This document shows, in pieces, positions 23,261 through 31,581 of a stretch of DNA of 50,232 bases. A program made the translations under genes and the position numbers. Source of the stretch: Silvibacterium sp. (GTDB lineage Bacteria; Acidobacteriota; Terriglobia; Terriglobales; Acidobacteriaceae); assembly GCA_030037215.1 (NCBI GenBank), contig JASHRS010000231.1:1-50232 (forward strand), in the 5' to 3' direction. The notes under the pieces are model-generated. The model was not told the origin of the DNA and ran no database searches. It worked only from the letters and a program-made list of their open reading frames with translations. Position 1 is the first letter of the stretch; each line of letters begins with the position of its first letter.

Positions 23261-25163
23261 CGGCTGCTCCCTCAGTTTTTTTTTGCTGTTGCGGTGGGTT
23301 GAAGCCGCCTGCGATGACGTCGGCTGCGAGCGCGTAGCGTCCAAAGGGCGCGCTTACCTGCACGCCCTGCACCATGCCGTGTACGGCAGATAGCATCTCC
23401 TGCGCAATGCGGACACCTTCGGCGCGGGCAAGCTCGGGTGTGGATGCCTGCTGCATGCGTACGAGAATGCTGTCGGGTACGGAAACGCGGAGGTCGTTCT
23501 TCATAAACTCGGCGTTGCGCAGGCTAGTGAGCGGCCAGATGCCGGCAATAACGGGAATGCGGAAGCCTTCAATGCGCTTGAGGAAGACTTCGAGCAGGCG
23601 GAGGTCGAAGACCGGCTGCGTGATGGCATATTCGGCTCCAGCCTCGACCTTGTAGGCGAAGCGGCGAATCTCGTTGTCGATATCGGGCACGCCCGGATTG
23701 GCGGCACAGGCGATGGTAAATCCCGTTGATGCGCCGATAGGGTTGCCGCCGATATCGAGCCCATGATTGAGGCGTCGGACAATATTGACCAGGCCGATAG
23801 CATCGACGTCGAAGACCGCGGTCGCGTCGGGGTAGTTGCCGAGTTTAGGCGGATCTCCGGTGAGGCAGAGGATGTTTTTGAGGCCGATGGAAGATGCGCC
23901 GAGCAGATCGCTCTGGATGCTGAGAACGTTGCGGTCGCGGCAGGTATAGTGCAGAACCGTCTCGATGCCGACCTTCTGCTGAATCTGGATACAAAGGCTT
24001 TGCGCGCTCATACGGGCCGAGGCGCGCGGCGAGTCAGGAACATTGATGCCGTGGATGCCGCGCGAAGCAAGCAGGGCTGCCCCTTCGAGTTCCTTGGTGC
24101 AGTCGATGCCCTTCGGCGGAACAATTTCGACCAACGTGACGAAGGTGCCTTCGTGAATCAGACGGCCGATCTTTGAGCGCTGTTCGAGCGGCGCAGGCGG
24201 CGTTTCGGTAACGATAGCCTCGCGCACGGCAGCAGGCTTGGCGGTCTTCTGCGCTTCCACGGCGCGAATAGCGGACTTGATGGCGCGGATGTGGTTAGGC
24301 GTAGTTCCGCAACAGCCCCCGATGAACTGCGCGCCCGCTTTGAGAAATTTGCGCGCAAAGCTGGCCATGTATTCCGGCGAGCAGAGATAGATATTCCTGC
24401 CATCGACAGCGCGGGGCGTTCCGGCGTTAGGCATGGCGGCCAGCGGCAGGTTGGTAACGGCACTCATGCGCTCGATAGCGGTGAGTACGGTTGCCGGGCC
24501 GGCACTGCAATTGCAGCCGATGATGTCGGCTCCGGCGGCAGCAAGGCGGGCGGCTGCGGTTTCCGGGCTCGAGCCGTCGAGGCAGTTGGCGTCTTCATCG
24601 ACGGTGACCATGGCTAGGAGGGGAAGGTCAGGAGCAGCCTCATGGGCAGCGAGGATGGCCTGTTCGGCTTCATTCAGCGCAGTGATGGTTTCGATAACGA
24701 GAAGATCGACTCCGCCGGCGACCAGGCCGCGAATCTGTTCGGCGAATGCGGCACGGGCTTCATCGAGGCCAGTCTTGCCGAGAGGCTCCAGATGAACGCC
24801 GAGGGGCCCTATGGCGCCAGCGACGAATGCCTTGCCAGCCTGCTTTTCTTCGAGCTGATGGACAGCCTGGCGGGCGATTTCAGCTCCAGCCTTGTTGATG
24901 GCGAAGACCTGGTCCTGAAAGCCGTAACGCAGTAGCCGGAATGAATTCGCCCCGAAGGTGTTGGTCTCAATAAGCTCAGCTCCGGCCTGGAGATAGTCAT
25001 CGTGAATGGAGCGAACGAGATCGGGCTGCGAGAGGTTCAGCTCGTCGTAGCAGCGGTTGATGAATACCCCGCGCGCGTAGAGCGTGGTCCCCATGGCGCC
25101 ATCGCAAAGAATGGTGCGCCCGCCGAACATTTCCTGGATACGGTCGCCGATATGGTCGGTCAT
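23247..25163 (-). CDS. Bifunctional homocysteine S-methyltransferase / methylenetetrahydrofolate reductase
   Basis: A 638-residue fusion, like Bacillus YitJ. Residues about 1-310 form a pterin/betaine-type homocysteine methyltransferase domain with LCDGAMGTTLYARG near the N-terminus, the zinc ligand Cys in GCNCSAGP and the CC pair in FIGGCCGTTPNHI. Residues about 340-630 form the MetF (beta/alpha)8 domain: L-V-E-I-V-P-P-K-G, T-C-R-D-R-N, L-C-L-T-G-D-P-P and P-V-I-A-G-I-W-P. It should supply methionine and 5-methyl-THF in the cytoplasm. The ATG at 25163 has AAGG seven bases upstream; an ATG 15 bases earlier is possible. It overlaps xseB downstream. Confidence 0.92.
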   Translation of the reverse strand: MTDHIGDRIQEMFGGRTILCDGAMGTTLYARGVFINRCYDELNLSQPDLVRSIHDDYLQAGAELIETNTFGANSFRLLRYGFQDQVFAINKAGAEIARQAVHQLEEKQAGKAFVAGAIGPLGVHLEPLGKTGLDEARAAFAEQIRGLVAGGVDLLVIETITALNEAEQAILAAHEAAPDLPLLAMVTVDEDANCLDGSSPETAAARLAAAGADIIGCNCSAGPATVLTAIERMSAVTNLPLAAMPNAGTPRAVDGRNIYLCSPEYMASFARKFLKAGAQFIGGCCGTTPNHIRAIKSAIRAVEAQKTAKPAAVREAIVTETPPAPLEQRSKIGRLIHEGTFVTLVEIVPPKGIDCTKELEGAALLASRGIHGINVPDSPRASARMSAQSLCIQIQQKVGIETVLHYTCRDRNVLSIQSDLLGASSIGLKNILCLTGDPPKLGNYPDATAVFDVDAIGLVNIVRRLNHGLDIGGNPIGASTGFTIACAANPGVPDIDNEIRRFAYKVEAGAEYAITQPVFDLRLLEVFLKRIEGFRIPVIAGIWPLTSLRNAEFMKNDLRVSVPDSILVRMQQASTPELARAEGVRIAQEMLSAVHGMVQGVQVSAPFGRYALAADVIAGGFNPPQQQKKTEGAAVAKL

Positions 25164-25218
25164 GATAAGCCTTCCCGTCATGGTATTCCAGTGGGAGTAG
25201 CATTGCCAGCAAGCGGTC

Positions 25219-25243
25219 TTGCCCGTACGGGCAAAACTGCCCG
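25219..25243 (-). promoter_or_regulatory. Palindrome and alternative hairpins before the methionine-pathway gene
   Basis: TTGCCCGTACGGGCAA (25219-25234) is a perfect 16-base palindrome between divergent genes. On the minus strand the central TTGCCCG can also pair with a CGGGCA 5' of it (25243-25238; loop GTTT), giving two mutually exclusive hairpins in the leader. It is either an operator for a dimeric regulator or a small RNA switch. No SAM riboswitch class is recognisable. Confidence 0.45.
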
Positions 25244-25249
25244 CCGCGC

Positions 25250-25258
25250 TGATATACT
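25250..25258 (+). promoter_or_regulatory. Extended -10 promoter (TGATATACT) for the lipoprotein gene
   Basis: TG-n-TATACT ends 31 bases before the TTG start of the lipoprotein gene. It has the same form as the promoter at 14484. The palindrome at 25219-25234 lies where the -35 region would be, so a bound regulator would block it. Confidence 0.55.
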
Positions 25259-25289
25259 GAGCCTTCCCACGCTTTGTGAGGTTTTTCGT

Positions 25290-26777
25290 TTGAAGAAGAG
25301 AAGTTTCCGTGGTTTCTGGCTCAGCACGGTTCCTTTGCTGGCATTTGCATCCCTGCTGACATCGTGCGGCAGCAACTATTATTTTGCGGGTCGCAGCTTG
25401 CCCCCCAGCGGCGTCCTGAACCGGGTATTGATCGCGGAGCAGAACCCGAGCGCCCTCGCCAAAGGAGCCCTGCCGTTCGTCGACGCCTATTACGATATCC
25501 GTCACCCGTACAACAACGATACAGGGTCATTTTCGATTTCTGGCTATACGGGCTCACTACCGCTGACCATCCAGAATATGCCGGAAGAGCAGGTAGGCGC
25601 GGTGTATGGAGCCGGGGACGGCAGCTTTGTCGTTGTGAGCTACGCCCAGGAGAAGACCGGAACTCCCATTGCCATTCCCGGCGGCCTCTCTTCGAGCATC
25701 TTTATTGACCGGCCCCGCGATTTTGTCTATGCAGCCAACGGATCGACCCATGTCATTTCGGTGGTGGACAATTTGACGGCGCAATCTTACGTATTAAACC
25801 TGCCCAACGCATACGCGGTTTCAGTGAATCCGGGCGGAACAATCGCGCTGGTCTTTGTACAGAACTCGACGCAGGCGCCGAACAGCCAGATTGGTTCCAC
25901 GCCCAGCGATCTGTTCAGCGTTTACAGCATCGTGGGACTGACGGCGACTCAGCAGCAGGCTGCGGCAAGTTCATCCGATCCGCAACATTACCTTAATGCT
26001 CAGGACTGTGAACCGCAGAATCTGCCTGCGTTCTGCGCTTTTCCGGTAAGCACGGGCGCGAATGCCAGCTTCGATCACCCGGTCAAAGCGGTATTTTCAC
26101 CCGATGGGTCCTCGGCCTACGTGCTCGATTGCGGGCCGGAATGCGGCGGGACGACAGCGGGCATCACGATCATTCCGATCACGGCAGGATCGCTGAACAG
26201 CAACAGCTCAGGCGCCAAGGGCATCGCGCTGGTGGCGCAGAGCAATATTGGGGTTCCCGGCGGCGTGACCAATGCGGTTTTCAACGGCAACACAATGTAC
26301 CTTGCCGGGCAGCAACTGCAGACGAGTGGGACATACGCAGGACTCTTTCAGGGCAATCTTTCGATCCTCAATACGCAGACGGGACAGGTGATTGGTCAGT
26401 ACGCGATCAGCGACGGCACGCACAACAAGATGGTCTTCGGCGACAACGACACGCTTTGGATCGGATCGGCACAATGCCTTGCTGGCGTTACCTATCAAAA
26501 GGCTCTGGCTTCTGGCGGCACGATGTCTTACGGCTGTCTGACCATGTTCAATACTTCGACCAACACCGCTACGCTGGACGCCTACAAGGGCGATGCTACC
26601 GGAATTGCCGCAGTGACCGGACTGGATAAGGTTTACACGGCCGAGGGCGGCCAAGTGTACATCTACAGCACGGCTAACATGTCCGAGCTCAATAACTCAA
26701 ACGTGACAGTGAGCGGGACAGCGGCTGACGTGGCCTATATGGACGCTGCCAGTGATTCGGACAACACAACGTATTGA
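25290..26777 (+). CDS. Lipoprotein with beta-propeller (YncE-like) repeats
   Basis: A 495-residue exported lipoprotein. The TTG at 25290 has GAGG eight bases upstream and begins KKRSFRGFWLSTVPLLAF with a lipobox LLTSC; the long frame upstream of it crosses the divergent gene and is not used. The mature part has repeated blades of the type SSSIFIDRPRDFVYAANG, THVISVVDNLTAQSYV, VKAVFSPDGSSAYVLDCGP, GNLSILNTQTGQVI and TMFNTSTNTATLDAY. These resemble YncE/SMP-30-like propellers that report names and values. Two Cys pairs (C-E-P-Q-N-L-P-A-F-C and C-G-P-E-C) may form disulfides. Function unknown. It is followed by a strong terminator. Confidence 0.82.
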   Translation: MKKRSFRGFWLSTVPLLAFASLLTSCGSNYYFAGRSLPPSGVLNRVLIAEQNPSALAKGALPFVDAYYDIRHPYNNDTGSFSISGYTGSLPLTIQNMPEEQVGAVYGAGDGSFVVVSYAQEKTGTPIAIPGGLSSSIFIDRPRDFVYAANGSTHVISVVDNLTAQSYVLNLPNAYAVSVNPGGTIALVFVQNSTQAPNSQIGSTPSDLFSVYSIVGLTATQQQAAASSSDPQHYLNAQDCEPQNLPAFCAFPVSTGANASFDHPVKAVFSPDGSSAYVLDCGPECGGTTAGITIIPITAGSLNSNSSGAKGIALVAQSNIGVPGGVTNAVFNGNTMYLAGQQLQTSGTYAGLFQGNLSILNTQTGQVIGQYAISDGTHNKMVFGDNDTLWIGSAQCLAGVTYQKALASGGTMSYGCLTMFNTSTNTATLDAYKGDATGIAAVTGLDKVYTAEGGQVYIYSTANMSELNNSNVTVSGTAADVAYMDAASDSDNTTY

Positions 26778-26799
26778 GACCGGCGGCATAAGGGTCCGG

Positions 26800-26834
26800 A
26801 AGGGCGCGGTTTTCGCAGGCCGCGCCTTTCTTTT
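26800..26834 (+). terminator. Intrinsic terminator after the lipoprotein gene
   Basis: A 10-bp stem with one G-U pair (26800-26809 with 26820-26829) encloses a 10-base loop and is followed by CTTTT. bshB1 begins shortly after it, so bshB1 needs its own promoter or read-through. Confidence 0.82.
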
Positions 26835-26861
26835 ATGGTGCTGACTATGGGAAACGAATCA

Positions 26862-27569
26862 ATGGCTGAGGTGCTTGCCATTGCCGCACATCGCGACGAT
26901 GTGGAGCAGACCTGTGGCGGCACTCTCCTGAAGATGCGGGCGCAGGGCGTACGGACGGCTATTCTTGACCTGACGCGCGGAGAGGCGGGTACGCGTGGCT
27001 CGGCAGCTGAGCGCGAAGCCGAGGCTGCTGCGGCAGCCGTGATTCTGGGGGTCGAGCGGCGTGAGGCGCTCGATATTCCCGACGGGCGCGTCGAAAATAC
27101 TTGGGAAAACCGGGTGAAGATTGTGAATGTCCTGCGCCGCGTGCGGCCGCGTGTGGTGATTCTCCCCTATTGGACGGGTAGGCATCCGGACCACTACACG
27201 ACTTCGACGCTGGGCTATGAGGCATGTTTTCTGAGCGGGCTGGCAAAGCTGGAGACGGGTTCTGCGCCGCATCGGCCCTTCAAAATCGTTTATGCGAGCC
27301 TGTACGCCGATGTACGCCCCAGTTTTGTAGTGGACATTACGCCCTACATTGAAGAGCGGCATCGTGCGCTGATGGCTTACAAGTCGCAGTATGCAAATCA
27401 GACGACAGGGAGCGGACTGTTTGTGCCCGAGGAAGAGATTCGCGAGCGGACCTTTGCCGAAGCACGGCATTATGGGCTGCTGGCAGGTGTGACATACGGC
27501 GAACCCTTCGTGCAGAAGGAAGTCGGGCTGGTCGAGGATCTGACGATGATTCCCGTCGCGTCGATGTAA
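26862..27569 (+). CDS. bshB1: Bacillithiol biosynthesis deacetylase BshB1
   Basis: LmbE/PIG-L family zinc deacetylase, removing acetate from GlcNAc-malate in bacillithiol synthesis. The ATG at 26862 gives 235 residues starting MAEVLAIAAHRDDVE; two upstream ATGs add residues outside the family. GGGAAA lies nine bases before it. Signatures: T-R-G-E-A-G-T-R-G near 43, R-P-R-V-V-I-L-P-Y-W near 100 and R-H-P-D-H-Y near 112. The metal motif here is A-H-R-D-D-V-E, with Arg where most homologues have Pro. The other bsh genes are not in the window. Confidence 0.87.
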   Translation: MAEVLAIAAHRDDVEQTCGGTLLKMRAQGVRTAILDLTRGEAGTRGSAAEREAEAAAAAVILGVERREALDIPDGRVENTWENRVKIVNVLRRVRPRVVILPYWTGRHPDHYTTSTLGYEACFLSGLAKLETGSAPHRPFKIVYASLYADVRPSFVVDITPYIEERHRALMAYKSQYANQTTGSGLFVPEEEIRERTFAEARHYGLLAGVTYGEPFVQKEVGLVEDLTMIPVASM

Positions 27570-27672
27570 CGTTTGCGTCGGGCACACGCGCTTCGCGCCA
27601 TTTCGGTAGGCAGTTTCCGTGGTGCTCCCGTCGGTCGCATTGGTCAGTGATTAAAGCAGCTGGAGTGACTGC

Positions 27673-28227
27673 TCAATCCGCGAGAAAGCCGGTAGGCAGA
27701 CCGTCGATACTGCGGGCGTTTTTATAGCGACGGTAGAGCTGAAGCCCATCCTCGCCTTTGTTGTTGGCCCATTCGATGAGCGCATCGCGCTCGCCAGCAT
27801 AATCGAACAACGGAACGCCAAAGCCGCATGAGGTTTGCACGAGATCAACGCTGAGAATGACGATCTGGCGCGCTCCGAGTGGCTCTTCGCCGTTGAATAC
27901 TGTTTGCAGAAGGCAAGCGTATTCTTCTGTGTCTCGCAGCACGCAGCGGCCCAGACCATAGAGACGTAGGATGCGTGGATTGCCTTCAAATGCGCAGAAC
28001 ATCAGCGTGAGACGTCCGTCGGCCTGGAGGTGCGCTGCAGTTTCATTGCCGCTGCCCGTCAGGTCCAGGTAGGCGGCGGTGCGGTCATCGAGGATGCGAA
28101 GTGCGTTGAGCCCTTTTGGAGATACATTCACGCGACTGTCCGCAGTCGCAGATGCGGTAAAGAAGATGTGCTGGCGCTCAATGAAGTCGCGATGCTCCGG
28201 CTCCATGGTCGCGTATTGTTTGCCCAT
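27673..28227 (-). CDS. Pyridoxamine 5'-phosphate oxidase-family (FMN-binding split-barrel) protein
   Basis: A 184-residue cytoplasmic flavin-binding-fold protein. It has the family segments HIFFTASATADSRVNVSPKG at 21-40, R-T-A-A-Y-L-D-L-T-G-S-G-N-E-T near 49-63, and L-T-L-M-F-C-A-F-E-G near 73. The C-terminal Q-T-S-C-G-F-G-V-P motif near 131 is characteristic of a PNPOx-like subgroup of uncertain substrate. GGAG lies about eleven bases before the ATG. It stands alone between bshB1 (convergent) and rne, separated from rne by a terminator. Confidence 0.85.
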   Translation of the reverse strand: MGKQYATMEPEHRDFIERQHIFFTASATADSRVNVSPKGLNALRILDDRTAAYLDLTGSGNETAAHLQADGRLTLMFCAFEGNPRILRLYGLGRCVLRDTEEYACLLQTVFNGEEPLGARQIVILSVDLVQTSCGFGVPLFDYAGERDALIEWANNKGEDGLQLYRRYKNARSIDGLPTGFLAD

Positions 28228-28243
28228 CCGTTTTTCGCTCCCA

Positions 28244-28278
28244 AAGAAAAGGAAAGAGCAGGCTAAGGCCTGCTCTTT
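28244..28278 (-). terminator. Intrinsic terminator of the rne transcript
   Basis: A perfect 11-bp inverted repeat (AAAGAGCAGGC, 28253-28263, with 28268-28278; loop TAAG) is followed on the minus strand by CCTTTTCTTT. It lies 21 bases after the rne stop codon and closes the long mre-rne region. It can also act weakly on the plus strand. Confidence 0.92.
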
Positions 28279-28299
28279 TGATTTTAGATTGCTGTCCGA

Positions 28300-31203
28300 T
28301 TAATGGATGTCAAACTGCTCTGGGTGCAGTGCGGGATCGCTCTTCACAATGATGGTCTTACCCGACATCTCTTCAAGCTCGTTAAGCCAACGCGCGTTAT
28401 TGGCCTTGAGCACCTTGACGACCTCCGGGTTCACGCGCAGCATAACGTCGCTGCGGTCGAGATGCTTGTACATCTTGCGCATCTCAACGTAGATTTCGTT
28501 CGCGACGGTGGTCGGGCCCTTCACCATTCCAGTGCCCGTGCAAATGGGGCAGGGAACGCTGAGAGTGCGCTCGAGCGACTGCTTGACGCGCTTGCGGGTG
28601 ATGGCCACAAGGCCGAAATCATTAAACTGCAGCACCTTTGACGGAGCTCGATCTGCCTTCAGGGCCTCTTCGAGCGCAGCCATAACCTTGTGGCGGTTCT
28701 TGCGCTCGTCCATGTCGATGAAGTCGATGACAATGATGCCGCCCAGATCGCGCAGACGAATCTGCCGAACGATTTCCGGGATGGCATCCAGGTTGGTCTT
28801 GAGGATGGTGTCCTCAAGGCGCGCGGTTTTGCCGACGTATTTGCCGGTGTTGATGTCGATGGCGACCAGCGCCTCGGTCTGGTTGATGACGATCGAGCCT
28901 CCGGACTTGAGCCAGACCTTCGATTTGAGGGCCTTGGTGATCTCATCCTGGATGCCGAACTGTTCGAAGAGCGGCGTCTCCTTTGTGTACAGTTTGACGC
29001 GGCGCACGAGCGCAGGCTGGAAGCGGTTGAGGAAGCGCACAATGCGCTCGTACTCGGCTTCGCTGTCGACCCAGATGGTTGAGAAGTTATCGCTCACCTG
29101 ATCGCGCAGGACGCGCTCGACAAGATTGAGGTCGTGGTAGATGAGCGCGGGGGCTTTGCTGCTTTCTTCGCGCTGATTGATGTCGTTCCACAGGCTGATA
29201 AGGAAACGCAGATCGGCGCGCAGCTCATCCTCGCTCGCTCCATCGGCGGCGGTGCGGACGATGAAGCCGCCCGAAGCCTCGCCTTTTTCGCTGATGAGAA
29301 TCCGCTTCAGGCGCTGACGCTCCTCGTCGGAGGAAATCTTGCGTGAGACGCCAACGTGATTCACAGTGGGCATAAAGACGAGGAAACGGCCAGGCAAGGC
29401 GATGTGGCTGGTGATACGCGCGCCCTTCTTGGCGATGGGCTCCTTGGCAATCTGGACGAGAATTTCCTGGCCTTGCTTCAGCAGATCGCTGATAATGGGC
29501 AGGTTTTGTGTTTGCGCAGATGCGCGATGAGGGCCACGGCCCTGGCGGCGGCCAAAGCGTCCTCCACGACGGTCCCCATGACGGTCGCCGCGGCGTCCAC
29601 GGCGGTCACCGCGATCACGGTCACGTGCAGGTGCGGCTCCCTCAGCTGCGGATTCTTCAGCGACAGGTTCCCCTCCGTAGGGGTCTTCCTCATCGAGACT
29701 GGTCTCGCCGGTTACAAACTCGTCCCTTTCCTCGTCGGTCTCTTCAATCTCGGGAATCGAGGCTTCGGATGCAAGGCGCTGGTCGAGGTGCTCTTCGCGC
29801 ACGATGTCGCTCAGCTCATGGCCCGTGCTCTCCAGCGTCTCCTCTTCAAGGTCCTCTGAGTCCTGCTCGTCGCTGTGCGCGTGAATGGGCTCAAAGTCGT
29901 ACTCTTCCTCGTCGATCACCTCTTCCTCGAGGATTCCTGCTCCGGGAGCAAAGCCGAAGAGCTGGTCGGCAACTTCAGCGGCTTGCTCATCGTGCCCCTG
30001 CGCGTCGGCTTCGGGGTGAACCTGATCGCCGATTGCAGGGATTTCCTCGTGGGCTTCTTCTTCCACGTCTGCATCTGCGGCGCTGGAAACGCGGAACTCG
30101 CTGGGTGCGGAGATGTCGATGCGGTGCGATGCAGAGGCATTCTCAGGCTCGAATTCGTGAATCTCCTCGTGCAGTTCGAGCTCGTGATGGATTTCTGGTT
30201 CAACGGCGGCCGCCGCTTCTGCAACTGGCTCAGGGTGCGCTTCCTCTACGCGTGGCTCGGACTCGTCCACAAATGTCTTAGCTGCTGCCCTGGCTTCAAC
30301 AGGCTCAGCGGCCGTCTGTGTTTCTTCGTGTGCTGTCTCGTAAACCGCTTCGTGCACTTCCGGCGTAACTACGTGCTCTTCCAATACCTGAACCTGTGCA
30401 GCCCCCCGCCTGCGCGCGCGGGATTCTCCGGGTAATAGCGAGTTTCCGTCCCACGTGATCGGTGTTTCAACCAGTGTGGAAGGCTTGGGAGCGGTGTAAT
30501 TGGGTTTAAAGACCGGTGCAGGCGCAGATTGCGGCTGGCTGGTCTGGGCAGCGGGTGCTCCGCCATATTTCGAGAGCGATTCACCGGGCAGCAGAATACG
30601 TCCGCCGGTCTGCGAAGCAGAGGACGGCTCTTCGTGCTCGAAGGTAGCTTCGGTTTCGTCGATGCGGACGTCTACAGCCGGCGCGCCGTAACGAATTTCC
30701 TCGGAACCGGCTTCGACGGGTTCATCCTGTATACGATTGTCGCGGTCCTGGTGTTCGCGCCCGCGCCGCATGCCGCGTCCACGGCCGCGGCGTCCACGCC
30801 AGCGGCGCGTTCCAGATGGAGCTTCGCCGTCGCCGGAGCCTTCTTCGTCGGCAGGCGTAACGGCAGGTTCGTGCGCGGTTTCCTGTTCCGGCTGCGACTG
30901 CCGATTGCGTCCGTTGTCGCGGCGCTGCTGATTTCCGTTGAGGGAGGTGCGCTCGAACTCGTCGCTGTCTTCCTGCTCTTCGAGGAAGTCCGTGACGTAA
31001 AGGAAGGCATCGCGCTCAAGTCCGATGTCGACGAAGGCAGACTGCATTCCCGGAAGGACGCGGGTTACGCGGCCTTTATAGATGGATCCTGCGAGGGTAT
31101 ATTCGTTCTCGCGCTCGTAGTAGATTTCGGCGAGTTCATCGTCTTCGAGAATCGCCAGCCGCGTCTCATGCGGCGTCGATGATATGCAAATTTCTTTTGA
31201 CAT
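28300..31203 (-). CDS. rne: Ribonuclease E/G with a ~500-residue insertion in the S1 domain
   Basis: Endoribonuclease of the RNase E/G family, acting in mRNA decay and rRNA/tRNA processing. It has 967 residues. Residues 1-74 hold the first strands of the S1 domain (GRVTRVLPGMQSAFVDIGLE). Residues about 75-575 are a Glu/Ala/His/Arg-rich insertion. Residues 577-967 complete S1 (LLKQGQEILVQIAKEPI) and add the catalytic part: VAIDINTGK and VIDFIDM carry the two metal-binding aspartates, and CPIC near 895 is the Zn-link. The insertion has acidic repeats and a patch rich in RDRG/RRGDR/RRGGR that could bind RNA or partners. The C-terminus is short, like RNase G. The start has AGGA with a hairpin immediately 5' of it. 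Confidence 0.93.
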   Translation of the reverse strand: MSKEICISSTPHETRLAILEDDELAEIYYERENEYTLAGSIYKGRVTRVLPGMQSAFVDIGLERDAFLYVTDFLEEQEDSDEFERTSLNGNQQRRDNGRNRQSQPEQETAHEPAVTPADEEGSGDGEAPSGTRRWRGRRGRGRGMRRGREHQDRDNRIQDEPVEAGSEEIRYGAPAVDVRIDETEATFEHEEPSSASQTGGRILLPGESLSKYGGAPAAQTSQPQSAPAPVFKPNYTAPKPSTLVETPITWDGNSLLPGESRARRRGAAQVQVLEEHVVTPEVHEAVYETAHEETQTAAEPVEARAAAKTFVDESEPRVEEAHPEPVAEAAAAVEPEIHHELELHEEIHEFEPENASASHRIDISAPSEFRVSSAADADVEEEAHEEIPAIGDQVHPEADAQGHDEQAAEVADQLFGFAPGAGILEEEVIDEEEYDFEPIHAHSDEQDSEDLEEETLESTGHELSDIVREEHLDQRLASEASIPEIEETDEERDEFVTGETSLDEEDPYGGEPVAEESAAEGAAPARDRDRGDRRGRRGDRHGDRRGGRFGRRQGRGPHRASAQTQNLPIISDLLKQGQEILVQIAKEPIAKKGARITSHIALPGRFLVFMPTVNHVGVSRKISSDEERQRLKRILISEKGEASGGFIVRTAADGASEDELRADLRFLISLWNDINQREESSKAPALIYHDLNLVERVLRDQVSDNFSTIWVDSEAEYERIVRFLNRFQPALVRRVKLYTKETPLFEQFGIQDEITKALKSKVWLKSGGSIVINQTEALVAIDINTGKYVGKTARLEDTILKTNLDAIPEIVRQIRLRDLGGIIVIDFIDMDERKNRHKVMAALEEALKADRAPSKVLQFNDFGLVAITRKRVKQSLERTLSVPCPICTGTGMVKGPTTVANEIYVEMRKMYKHLDRSDVMLRVNPEVVKVLKANNARWLNELEEMSGKTIIVKSDPALHPEQFDIH

Positions 31204-31581
31204 GCTGTCTCTTTTCCTGCCTGAGGCTTAAACCTCAGGGCAACGGTCGAGACAGATCAGAGCGGAAAGCCGGAGAGGATCGGGGATGGCGAAGGGACGG
31301 CCGCAGTGACGAAATTTCTTTTCGGGAGAGATGGTTCGTGCCCATTCCGGTTACCCGGTGGAGGCCCGCCTGAAAATCCAATTGTCTTGCTGGGAACATC
31401 CGGGTGCAAAGATTTTGTGACCACTGCAGCCGGTATTTCCGGCGGGGTCGTTTCCCATCTTTGCGCGTTCATTCCTGAATCCTGTCCGGCCCGGTGATCC
31501 GTTCGGCCGGCTAAATGTTAAATTCTGGTACTGCTCACCCGCCTCGGGCGGGTTTCTTACCCAAAGTCTTGTGCCGGGGAC
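31204..31581. other. Gene-free interval before rne: long leader, two hairpins
   Basis: A 378-base gap between rodA and rne, both on the minus strand. It holds a perfect 7-bp hairpin at 31220-31239 touching the rne Shine-Dalgarno, and a strong hairpin ACCCGCC/GGCGGGT at 31537-31553 whose T-rich side (TTCTT) lies on the plus strand. A 71-codon minus-strand frame (31472-31257) preceded by AGGA exists but has Pro/Ser-rich composition without a recognisable domain. I treat the region as untranslated leader, possibly with a small RNA. Confidence 0.5.
31220..31239 (-). promoter_or_regulatory. Hairpin abutting the rne ribosome-binding site
   Basis: CCTGAGG pairs perfectly with CCTCAGG around a 6-base loop, and ends one base before the AGGA (31218-31215) of rne. 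A structure this close can limit ribosome entry or serve as an RNase E site. E. coli rne is autoregulated through its 5' UTR structure; here that is inference. Confidence 0.5.

Noticed and set aside
31257-31472. 71-codon ORF in the rne leader
   Set aside because: It has an AGGA but a Pro/Ser-rich composition with no domain and no codon pattern like its neighbours; kept only as a note in the interval.
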